Assembly (NCBI GenBank): GCA_037968895.1
Contig: JBBKWJ010000055.1
Span: 1-7,905, forward strand
Direction of reading: 5' to 3'
Length of the DNA: 7,905 nt
Source: JBBKWJ01 sp037968895
Lineage (GTDB): Bacteria > Actinomycetota > Acidimicrobiia > Acidimicrobiales > SZUA-35
The notes below the pieces were generated by a model. That model was not told where the DNA came from and searched no databases. It saw only the letters and a program-made list of their open reading frames with translations. How positions within the stretch are numbered: position 1 is the stretch's first letter; the number at the start of each line of letters is the position of its first letter. Shown here in pieces: positions 1-5,301 of the stretch. Position numbers and translations under genes: made by a program.

Positions 1-44
1 ACCCTTCCCACCCCGGTCGACTGGAACGCTCTCAAGTCGGCCTC

Positions 45-387
45 ATGAAGCCGCGGGTGAACGGAAACTTGTTGTCGCCCCGTCATCGCGGCGCAGCTCG
101 CCACCTTCGTCGGAGCCGAGGTGCTGTATCCCGTGACGGCCGGACTGGCGATCAGCGCGAACTCTTGACAGATACTCAGCGCTTCGTTCCTTTGATTCCG
201 GATCGCTCAGCGCGGCGACCAGACTGTTGGCGAGCTCCTCAGCCGTCGCCATGACCTCGGCTGCGGGACCGACCTGATTCAAAAAGCCAGCGCCCAGCGC
301 ATCAGCCGCAGAGAAAGGGCGACAGGTTAAAATCAGGTCACGAGTGAGCGCTGCGCCAATTTCGCGCACCAGCCACAGCGCAAGTTA
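45..387 (-). pseudogene. Enoyl-CoA hydratase relic (C-terminal part, internal deletion)
   Basis: The minus-strand reading from about 375 to 145 reads WLVREIGAALTRDLILTC, then RPFSAADALGAGFLNQV, then AEELANSLVAALSDPES and AEYLSRVR. From family knowledge this is the C-terminal half of an enoyl-CoA hydratase/isomerase (crotonase fold). Upstream, an in-frame TAA at 385-387 cuts off the N-terminal two thirds, including the oxyanion-hole and catalytic region. Between ELANSL and VAALSDPES the family normally has some 35-40 residues (a stretch like RATK..VNAVAEE). Their absence suggests an in-frame internal deletion. The tail after residue Q at about 145, down to the stop at 43-45, is not recognisable. 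No start codon or ribosome binding site fits. The call as a non-functional relic is firm; the deletion size is recalled from family members, not measured. Confidence 0.72.
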
Positions 388-433
388 GCCGCAATAGTTC
401 GAGGCTCCAGCACTAGCTAGCCAAATAGGGAGA

Positions 434-556
434 TCAGAAATATCGAGCAGTACTCGGTGTATCGAGCGCCCCGATCATGTTCAACAGCGTCGTCTTCCCA
501 CAACCCGATGGGCCCACAACGGCGACGAAGGCCGCCTCGTCGACGTGCAGGTTCAT
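434..556 (-). pseudogene. ABC transporter ATPase fragment (Walker A segment only)
   Basis: Read on the minus strand from ATG at 556-554 to TGA at 436-434, this gives 40 residues. They contain EAAFVAVVGPSGCGKTTLLN followed by MIGALDTPSTARYF. GPSGCGKTT is a complete Walker A (P-loop), and the flanks match the start of a MacB/LolD-like ABC ATPase, where the sequence continues into the Q-loop. Here it stops right after the usual LDxPT turn. An in-frame TGA at 562-560 lies just upstream, so the roughly 30 N-terminal residues of the family are also gone. Q-loop, signature and Walker B are absent, so it cannot hydrolyse ATP. It lies next to the hydratase relic in the same orientation. It is a gene remnant rather than a real small protein. 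Confidence 0.75.
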
Positions 557-657
557 GCTTCAACACTCGCTTGTGACAGCCCAACGGCCCAGAGAAGAAG
601 GTCCGTCGCAACGCGGGCGCGACGAGCGCCATGCACCGCCCAGCAGGCCCGGCGATC

Positions 658-673
658 CGCAGAGATCTCTGCG
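658..673. promoter_or_regulatory. Perfect 16-bp palindrome, candidate operator
   Basis: CGCAGAGATCTCTGCG is a perfect inverted repeat with no spacer, ending 36 bp before the ATG at 710 of the first lipoprotein gene. The position, in the only intergenic stretch upstream of the three-gene operon, fits a binding site for a dimeric regulator. I see no second copy in the window and no clear -10/-35 pair beside it. It could also be a chance palindrome; the regulator is unknown. Confidence 0.4.
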
Positions 674-709
674 CTGGTTCACAGGCTCTTCACAGAACAG
701 TCCGTCATC

Positions 710-1417
710 ATGACGCATATGGAAACCAATCTGAAGAACCTCGCCACCACGGCCAAGGCGACCAAGCTCAAACGATCCGCCAGCATTCTCCTTGCGTTCG
801 GCCTACTGATGGCAGCCTGCGGTAGTGCTTCGACCGATACCGATGCGGCCAGCACCGACACGACCGACACAACAGAGACTGTCGTCACCGTGGTCGACGT
901 CGGGGACGTCGCCGATGGCACCGGCGACGTCGAGCAACCTGCCAATCCTGGCGACGCCCCGCTGGGCCAAGCACCACAGCCTGCGGATGGCGACACCAAC
1001 ACGTTGAGTGCCGGGCCACAGAATGTCGGCGAACACGGACCATTCAGCAACGCCGATTTCAACCGTGACGAAACTGTGACTCGCGCTGAACTCGACGAAT
1101 TCATGACCGGCGCGCTCGAACGCGAGATTGGTCTCGTGGCGTTCTTCGAACTGTATGACAACAATGGCGACGAGATCCTCGACGCCGTCGAACTCGCAAC
1201 GGTTGATCCCGCATACGCCTTCGACGGCACTGACGCCAACGAAGACGGCAACGTGTCACGAGAAGAAGTCACCGACTATGCGAATGAGGAGGGGCGCTCG
1301 TACCGAGCCATCGGGCTCGGCGAGTTCTTCGACCTTGTCGACACCAATGCCAACAACGAGGTCTCCTCCGAAGAAATCGAAGCCGCCCACGAATCGGGCC
1401 TCCTCTCCCGCTTCTGA
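710..1417 (+). CDS. Exported lipoprotein with four EF-hand calcium-binding loops
   Basis: Predicted surface lipoprotein of 235 residues that should bind Ca2+. The N-terminus is basic (KATKLKRS), then hydrophobic, and ends in a lipobox LMAAC with the lipidated Cys at residue 37. Residues 38-105 are a Thr/Asp/Pro-rich linker. Four 12-residue EF-hand loops follow at about 116-127 (DFNRDETVTRAE), 150-161 (DNNGDEILDAVE), 175-186 (DANEDGNVSREE) and 211-222 (DTNANNEVSSEE). All have acidic/Asn ligands at positions 1, 3, 5 and Glu at 12, arranged as two pairs. The open frame extends upstream to 545, but that part is Arg-rich and unlike a signal peptide, so I chose ATG 710; ATG 719 is equally possible and neither has a clear Shine-Dalgarno. 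First gene of a lipoprotein operon; the next gene starts 52 nt downstream. Partner and exact role are unknown. Confidence 0.88.
   Translation: MTHMETNLKNLATTAKATKLKRSASILLAFGLLMAACGSASTDTDAASTDTTDTTETVVTVVDVGDVADGTGDVEQPANPGDAPLGQAPQPADGDTNTLSAGPQNVGEHGPFSNADFNRDETVTRAELDEFMTGALEREIGLVAFFELYDNNGDEILDAVELATVDPAYAFDGTDANEDGNVSREEVTDYANEEGRSYRAIGLGEFFDLVDTNANNEVSSEEIEAAHESGLLSRF
905..931 (+). repeat. 10-bp inverted repeat inside the linker coding region
   Basis: GACGTCGCCG (905-914) and CGGCGACGTC (922-931) are perfect reverse complements separated by 7 nt. They encode the repeated GDV...GDV of the low-complexity linker. Because GACGTC is itself palindromic, a simple codon repeat produces most of this symmetry, so it may have no function. 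Confidence 0.5.
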
Positions 1418-1469
1418 ACCGCGCCGCACCGTGACGATCACAACCGCAACACGACGATCAGGAGATGCC

Positions 1470-2225
1470 ATGAAACGATTCATAGCGTTGCTCTTCGCAA
1501 CCAGCCTCGTAGCAGCAGCGTGCTCATCAGAGCAAACAGGCGACACTGCGGCGACAACCGGCGCATCAGCGCAGTCCGAGTCCACCGAAGCGCTTGTTAC
1601 TGACGACGAGGCCGACGGCCAAGACCAAGCCGACCTCACCGGTGAGTCGAGTACGTACCAGATCGAGGTGTGGGCCGACAACTGGATGGCGGTTTATGTC
1701 AATGGCGACCTGGTCGGAGAAGACTCAGTGCCGATCACGACCGAGCGGTCCTTCAATTCCGAAACGTTCACCTTCGAAACATCTACTCCCTTCACCGTCG
1801 CGATCGAGGCGAAAGACTTCAAGGAGACCGACTCGGGCATCGAGTACATCGGCGAACAGAACCAGCAAATGGGAGACGGCGGCATCATCGCCCAGATCAC
1901 TGATCTGACTACAGGCGAGGTTGTTGCTGTCACCGATTCGGACTGGGCGAGCCTCGTCGTCCACCAGGCCCCACTCAACACGGAATGCGAAAAAGACCCA
2001 GATCCTGACGCGACATGTGAATTCCTAATCGTCGACACACCCACCGACTGGACCTCAGTCGACTTCGATGACAGCACCTGGACCTCCGCGACCGAATGGA
2101 CTGCTGGCGAGGTCGGCACGAAGGATGGCTACGACGAGATCAGCTGGGATGCAACCGCCCAGCTCATTTGGGGCACCGACCTAGAAGTTGACAACACCAT
2201 TCTGCTACGAAGGACCGTCTCGTGA
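1470..2225 (+). CDS. Exported lipoprotein with galactose-binding-like beta-sandwich
   Basis: A 251-residue lipoprotein. The signal peptide MKRFIALLFATSLVAAAC gives lipidation at Cys18; the -3 residue is Ala rather than the usual Leu. Residues 19-61 are an acidic Thr/Ser/Ala/Asp linker. From about 62 to 250 the sequence has the look of a jelly-roll carbohydrate-binding domain: WADNWMAVYVNGDLVGED near the start, DFDDSTWTSA at about 198-207, and IWGTDLEVDNTILLRR near the end. These elements are familiar from sugar-binding domains attached to glycoside hydrolases. No catalytic motif is visible, so binding of a glycan or other surface ligand is the likely role. Cys173 and Cys183 may form a disulfide. 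The start is supported by AGGAG at 1460-1464, 5 nt before ATG. The gene overlaps the next by 4 nt. Domain class is inferred from pattern; ligand unknown. Confidence 0.8.
   Translation: MKRFIALLFATSLVAAACSSEQTGDTAATTGASAQSESTEALVTDDEADGQDQADLTGESSTYQIEVWADNWMAVYVNGDLVGEDSVPITTERSFNSETFTFETSTPFTVAIEAKDFKETDSGIEYIGEQNQQMGDGGIIAQITDLTTGEVVAVTDSDWASLVVHQAPLNTECEKDPDPDATCEFLIVDTPTDWTSVDFDDSTWTSATEWTAGEVGTKDGYDEISWDATAQLIWGTDLEVDNTILLRRTVS
2209..2214 (+). promoter_or_regulatory. Ribosome binding site for the YHYH gene
   Basis: GAAGGA lies 7 nt before the GTG at 2222, inside the end of the preceding gene. It supports the GTG start, which overlaps the upstream stop codon as GTGA, and so supports translation of the His-rich N-terminus. 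Confidence 0.6.
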
Positions 2226-3328
2226 GCACGACCAAGGCTCAGCACCCCAATCATGATCACCAGCATCCACACCAACATCCCCACGTTGGTGCACTCCCCG
2301 ATCACAGCCGTCATGATCGAGGCTTCGACCATGTGCTTGACCGCCGAACCCTGTTGATGACCGGAGCGTTTGGTCTCGGCGCAGCGCTTCTCGCGGCATG
2401 TGGTGTGACGGAGAACTCGATCCAAACCACAGGCAACGCATCAACCACGAGCCCGGGCGATGCGGCTAGTGGATCGGTCGCGGACACCGCGGCCGTCGGA
2501 GAGACCGGAACAACCCTCGCCGGTTTCGATGCGTTCGCCGACTCTGTGCGGGCATTCACCAGCGGCGATGTCTGGCTCGTCGAGACCAACAGCCTCCCGA
2601 GCCATCAGATGATGGTCGGCATAACCAGCTGGCAACAACAGCTTCCCGTCACTCAGAACTACACCGGCAACAACGCGTGGCAATTCCCGATCGTGCCTCA
2701 GCTCGCGGCAGAACCCGTGTCTGCACGGACCGGACTTTTCCGAGGAGCTATCGCCTTGGCGGTGAACGGGGTTCCCATCTTCAACGCACTCAACAACCGA
2801 GGCGATGACGCCTTCCTGGTCGGAGAACTCGACAACTTTGGTGGGCACTGCGGCCGAGCCGACGACTACCACTACCACGTCGCTCCGCTCCACCTCGAAG
2901 AGATCGTCGGCCCTACCAACCCGATTGCGTACGCCCTCGACGGGTTCGCCCTCTACGGCTCTGTCGAGCCAGACGGCAGCCCACTCGAAGACCTCGACGA
3001 ATACAACGGTCACGTCGGATCCGACGGCATCTACCACTACCACGGCACCACCACATATCCCTACATCAACGGAGGGCTCGTTGGCGTCGTCCAGGTCTCC
3101 GACCAAGTCGAACCACAGCCTGTCACTCCGGCGTTCCGACCAGCGCTCGAACCCCTCGTAGGAGCCACAATTATCGGGTTCGAAGAAACCGCGGACGGCA
3201 CCTACTTCGTCGAGTACACCCTCGACGATGCCATCGGCACCATCGAATACACGGTCACCGACACCACCGTCACGTTCGAATTCACCAGCCCAACTGGTGC
3301 CATCACCACCGAGACGTACAACCGCTGA
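2222..3328 (+). CDS. YHYH-domain protein with twin-arginine lipoprotein signal and His-rich N-terminus
   Basis: A 368-residue predicted exported protein of the YHYH family (Pfam YHYH), whose biochemical function is not established. The YHYH motif occurs twice, at 216-219 (DDYHYHVAPLHLEE) and 271-274 (DGIYHYHGTTTYPY), with conserved GHCG (208-211) and YALDGFALYG (237-246) around it. The His/Asp clusters suggest metal binding. The N-terminus has 10 His among residues 1-37, then D-R-R-T-L-L-M (40-46), a hydrophobic stretch and the lipobox LLAAC with Cys60. This looks like a Tat-dependent lipoprotein exported folded. A Ser/Thr/Gly-rich linker (61-100) follows, and a small beta-rich tail occupies about 310-368. 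GTG 2222 is chosen because of GAAGGA at 2209-2214 and the 4-nt overlap with the preceding gene, which implies coupled translation. A start at GTG 2333 would remove the His-rich part but has no ribosome binding site. Confidence 0.9.
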   Translation: MSTTKAQHPNHDHQHPHQHPHVGALPDHSRHDRGFDHVLDRRTLLMTGAFGLGAALLAACGVTENSIQTTGNASTTSPGDAASGSVADTAAVGETGTTLAGFDAFADSVRAFTSGDVWLVETNSLPSHQMMVGITSWQQQLPVTQNYTGNNAWQFPIVPQLAAEPVSARTGLFRGAIALAVNGVPIFNALNNRGDDAFLVGELDNFGGHCGRADDYHYHVAPLHLEEIVGPTNPIAYALDGFALYGSVEPDGSPLEDLDEYNGHVGSDGIYHYHGTTTYPYINGGLVGVVQVSDQVEPQPVTPAFRPALEPLVGATIIGFEETADGTYFVEYTLDDAIGTIEYTVTDTTVTFEFTSPTGAITTETYNR

Positions 3329-3349
3329 GCGTCCGGGGACGGGTCTCGG
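3329..3349. other. Short gap between convergent genes
   Basis: Only 21 bp separate the stop codons of the YHYH gene and the oxygenase gene. The stretch contains CGTC-CGGG-GACG (3330-3341), and GGTC-AGTC-GACC (3348-3359) overlaps the oxygenase end. These are two 4-bp stems without a T-run and too weak to call a terminator. I see nothing else in it. Confidence 0.3.
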
Positions 3350-4195
3350 TCAGTCGACCAGCGAGTCCGCTCGGAGCCCGGAGCGCTCAAGGTGAATGGG
3401 CAGGACTCGGCCGTACAACTGTTTCGTACGCTCGGGTCCACCGACCATGCCTGGATGCTCGACGAATGAGAAAATCGCGACGTACCTTGTTCTCGGCCCG
3501 TTGAGCGGCGTGACACGGTGCAACGAGTACCGGCCTTTGAATATTTGCAGGTCGCCAGGTTCGAGTTTCAGTGTTCGGACGAGAGTCTTGTCACCGTCGA
3601 GGATGGCTTCGACACCGGCGTAGTTCTCCTCGGTGGAGGTGCGCAGGTTTGGGCTGTACTCGAAGACGCCACCAGACTCGGCGTTCTGGATCGCCAACGT
3701 CACGGTGTAGTTGTTGGTGTCGAAGTGCCATGGAAATCCGTTCCCCTCTTCAGCAAGGTTGACAATGACGTCAGCGAGTGGGTCGGCGTACCGGAAGATC
3801 TGCTCTTCGCCGAGTGACTCGCGGATGAACGGGGCGAAGGCGTGCCAGTCGTAGATTGCGCGCATGATGCTCTGCGGGCCGAAGTTGTCCGCTGGGACGA
3901 ATGCGTTCGAACGTTCGTAGAAGCGGCGCAACGGATGGCTTGCCGGTAAATCCGGTTGGTCTAGCGTGAAATAGGCGTTGGTGGACGACTTGCTGCGATG
4001 GCCGTGGCCCTCGACCCGATCACATTCTTCAATCAGATCGGTCAGGCGCTCGGTGCGTATGAATCCCTTGAGGACGACGCAGCCGTCGGCCTCGAGCGCT
4101 GCACGCGCTCTGTCGATAACGGCATCGCGCTCCGGACCCTCCTGGTCGATCGGGTACCGCTCGAGGTCCACATACTCGCTGGCTTCGATGTTCAT
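3350..4195 (-). CDS. Fe(II)/2-oxoglutarate-dependent oxygenase, ArpA/HalD/BesD-like
   Basis: A 281-residue cytoplasmic enzyme expected to hydroxylate (or otherwise oxidise) a small substrate using O2 and 2-oxoglutarate. The metal-binding triad is visible: His157-x-Asp159 in GFPWHFDTNNYTVTLAIQ, and distal His226 in GRYSLHRVTPLNGPRTR. Arg237, 11 residues after His226, is the probable 2-oxoglutarate anchor. GGVFEYSPNLR (175-185) and LEPGDLQIFKGRYSLHRVTP (211-230) are typical of the ArpA/HalD group, which also contains the BesD-type amino-acid halogenases. Those have Gly in place of the Asp, so the HFD here argues for a hydroxylase-type enzyme. The frame is open upstream to 4357, but that part has an unrelated basic composition. 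ATG 4195 opens the family-like sequence and overlaps the stop of the upstream mini-ORF (ATGA), implying coupled translation. Substrate unknown. Confidence 0.87.
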   Translation of the reverse strand: MNIEASEYVDLERYPIDQEGPERDAVIDRARAALEADGCVVLKGFIRTERLTDLIEECDRVEGHGHRSKSSTNAYFTLDQPDLPASHPLRRFYERSNAFVPADNFGPQSIMRAIYDWHAFAPFIRESLGEEQIFRYADPLADVIVNLAEEGNGFPWHFDTNNYTVTLAIQNAESGGVFEYSPNLRTSTEENYAGVEAILDGDKTLVRTLKLEPGDLQIFKGRYSLHRVTPLNGPRTRYVAIFSFVEHPGMVGGPERTKQLYGRVLPIHLERSGLRADSLVD

Positions 4196-4305
4196 CGCAG
4201 GCCACCGCCCGGTTCCTCGATAACCTCTACCGACACCAACGGAGACGGCAAACTCCCTGCGAGCAACTTGGCGACATTGCCCAGACCGATGAAACTGACC
4301 TTCAT
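4192..4305 (-). CDS. 37-codon ORF with dehydrogenase-like Rossmann N-terminus, coupled to the oxygenase
   Basis: On the minus strand ATG 4305-4303 opens a 37-codon frame. It starts MKVSFIGLGNVAKLLAGSL and ends VEVIEEPGGGLR with TGA at 4194-4192. The first 19 residues are the beta-1/glycine-rich loop (GxGxxA/G) of NAD(P)-dependent dehydrogenases of the 3-hydroxyisobutyrate/6-phosphogluconate dehydrogenase group. A whole enzyme would be about 290 residues, so it cannot be an active dehydrogenase. AAGGAGG stands 4 nt before its ATG, the strongest Shine-Dalgarno in the window, and its stop overlaps the oxygenase ATG. The simplest reading is a dehydrogenase gene collapsed by an in-frame internal deletion that kept its start, stop and coupling, so that it now acts as a translated leader for the oxygenase. 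A functional small peptide is possible but unsupported. Confidence 0.6.
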   Translation of the reverse strand: MKVSFIGLGNVAKLLAGSLPSPLVSVEVIEEPGGGLR

Positions 4306-4309
4306 ATAT

Positions 4310-4316
4310 CCTCCTT
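4310..4316 (-). promoter_or_regulatory. Strong Shine-Dalgarno of the mini-ORF/oxygenase unit
   Basis: On the minus strand AAGGAGG is followed by ATAT and then ATG (4305). The oxygenase start at 4195 has only a weak GGTGG upstream, so most ribosomes probably enter here and reach the oxygenase through the ATGA overlap. Confidence 0.65.
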
Positions 4317-4335
4317 CGTCGCCCAGATACGGAGA

Positions 4336-4364
4336 ACAATATGGATCGACAAGCCACCGGACAA
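4336..4364 (-). promoter_or_regulatory. Candidate promoter of the mini-ORF/oxygenase unit
   Basis: On the minus strand TTGTCC (4364-4359) and TATTGT (4341-4336) are separated by 17 bp, each matching 4 of 6 consensus bases. This would place transcription start about 20-25 nt before the mini-ORF ATG, leaving room for the AAGGAGG. It is a pattern match only. Confidence 0.3.
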
Positions 4365-4375
4365 GCGAATCCTTT

Positions 4376-4396
4376 GATACCTAAGGCCTAGAAATC
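4376..4396. promoter_or_regulatory. Imperfect dyad in the divergent lysR promoter region, candidate operator
   Basis: The 21-bp stretch GAT-ACCTAAGGCCTAGAA-ATC is an imperfect inverted repeat: 7 of 10 symmetric pairs match around a central G at 4386, with AGGCCT at the core. It also contains a T-N11-A spacing (T4378, A4390), the generic LysR-type recognition pattern. It lies in the 111 bp between the divergent lysR and oxygenase units, just upstream of both presumed promoters, as expected for an autoregulated LysR system. The dyad is visible; binding is inferred. Confidence 0.38.
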
Positions 4397-4404
4397 CTGT
4401 GGGG

Positions 4405-4410
4405 TAGAGT
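4405..4410 (+). promoter_or_regulatory. Possible -10 element for a leaderless lysR transcript
   Basis: TAGAGT fits TANNNT and ends 6 nt before the lysR ATG at 4417. There is no convincing Shine-Dalgarno before that ATG. This arrangement is common for leaderless mRNAs in actinobacteria, where transcription starts at the A of the start codon. No good -35 is seen at the right distance. Confidence 0.33.
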
Positions 4411-4416
4411 TCCGCT

Positions 4417-5301
4417 ATGCAGAACCAGCTCCCGCCGCTGTTGGGCCTCGAAGCATTCGAGGCTGCCGCTCGTCACGAAAACTTTGCGGCCGCTGCCGGC
4501 GAGCTCGCAGTATCCCAATCGACAATCAGTCACCGGATCCGGACGCTCGAGGCGCACCTCGGACACCCCCTCTTCGTACGGCTCGCCCGCGGCGTACGTC
4601 TCACTGAATACGGAAAGGCCTATTTGCCCTCGGTCCGAGAAGCGTTCGAGCAAGTGATCGGGTCGACGGTTGGCGTCTTCGGGCAACCCGCCGGGTCACG
4701 ACTAGTTGTACGGGCGCCCGTGAGCTACGCCGCTCTCTGGCTACCTCAAATCATTCAGCAATTCCACGCCGAACACCCTCAGATCGCGATCACCGTGACC
4801 ACCTCGGTTTGGGCCGAGCGGCTCAGTGTCGACGACGTCGACATCGACCTTCGCCTAGGTCGTGGTGAGTGGCCGGGACTCGATGCCGCGTTGGTGCTCG
4901 ACGATCCGCTCAATGTGGTCGCCTCTGCGGCCACTGCCGCCCGACTCGGAGCGGCCACCGACATCGACGACATCGCGCGCTGTCCCCTCGTTCATTTGAT
5001 GAGCGGCGAGGACCAGTGGGGCAAACTGCTGGCCGAGTTCGGCACCGTGCGCCCGCCGAACCCTGATGATGTGCGTGTCGACTCCGCCGTCACCGCCTTC
5101 GGTTTCGCAATGTCGTCAGGCCTGGTCGCGCTCACTCCTCGGGCATTGACGAAACCTCTCCTACAACAGGGGCTCCTCAAGAAGGTGATCGAGATCGACC
5201 TACCGACAGACGAGAGCCTTTTCGTTACGACCTCGCGAGGGGACGTCCGACCTCGCGCCGAAGTGATGCTGATGCGCGAATGGCTCACTAGCCAGATCTG
5301 A
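4417..5301 (+). CDS. LysR-family transcriptional regulator, GcvA type
   Basis: A 294-residue DNA-binding regulator, normal length for the family. The N-terminal winged helix-turn-helix covers about residues 6-64: PPLLGLEAFEAAARHENFAA, then the recognition helix in SQSTISHRIRTLEAHLG (33-49) and the wing LARGVRLTEYGKAYLP. That wording is characteristic of the GcvA/AmpR branch. From about 93 to 294 it has the periplasmic-binding-like effector domain (RLVVRAPVSYAALWLPQII at its start, DIDLRLGRGEWPG at 142-154). The gene is divergent from the mini-ORF/oxygenase unit across 111 bp holding a dyad, so it most likely regulates that unit and itself. The inducer is unknown and probably related to the oxygenase substrate. 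The start is fixed by the conserved N-terminus; it lacks a clear ribosome binding site. The stop abuts a sulfatase relic. Confidence 0.93.
   Translation: MQNQLPPLLGLEAFEAAARHENFAAAAGELAVSQSTISHRIRTLEAHLGHPLFVRLARGVRLTEYGKAYLPSVREAFEQVIGSTVGVFGQPAGSRLVVRAPVSYAALWLPQIIQQFHAEHPQIAITVTTSVWAERLSVDDVDIDLRLGRGEWPGLDAALVLDDPLNVVASAATAARLGAATDIDDIARCPLVHLMSGEDQWGKLLAEFGTVRPPNPDDVRVDSAVTAFGFAMSSGLVALTPRALTKPLLQQGLLKKVIEIDLPTDESLFVTTSRGDVRPRAEVMLMREWLTSQI

Noticed and set aside
1..48. Open frame ending in TGA at 46-48 that could be the tail of an upstream plus-strand gene
   Set aside because: Only 15 residues (TLPTPVDWNALKSAS), no family resemblance that I can support.
165..170. TTGACA, a perfect -35 hexamer
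   Set aside because: Lies inside the hydratase relic with no -10 at 16-19 bp and no gene starting downstream in range.
545..709. Upstream extension of the EF-hand frame by 55 codons
   Set aside because: Arg/Ala-rich, unlike a signal peptide, contains the palindrome region and has no start support; ATG 710 or 719 fits a lipoprotein signal.
679..1272. Long minus-strand frame (197 codons) opposite the EF-hand gene
   Set aside because: Ser/Ala/Arg-rich shadow of the plus-strand coding sequence; the plus frame has a lipobox and four EF-hand loops.
1128..1469. Upstream extension of the second lipoprotein frame
   Set aside because: It overlaps the EF-hand gene in another frame; the lipobox signal and AGGAG place the start at 1470.
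2441..3106. Minus-strand frame of 221 codons opposite the YHYH gene
   Set aside because: Val/Asp-rich antisense shadow with no recognisable motif; the plus strand holds a well-defined family.
4196..4357. Upstream extension of the oxygenase frame by 54 codons
   Set aside because: Basic, unfamiliar sequence that overlaps the Rossmann-like mini-ORF in a different frame.
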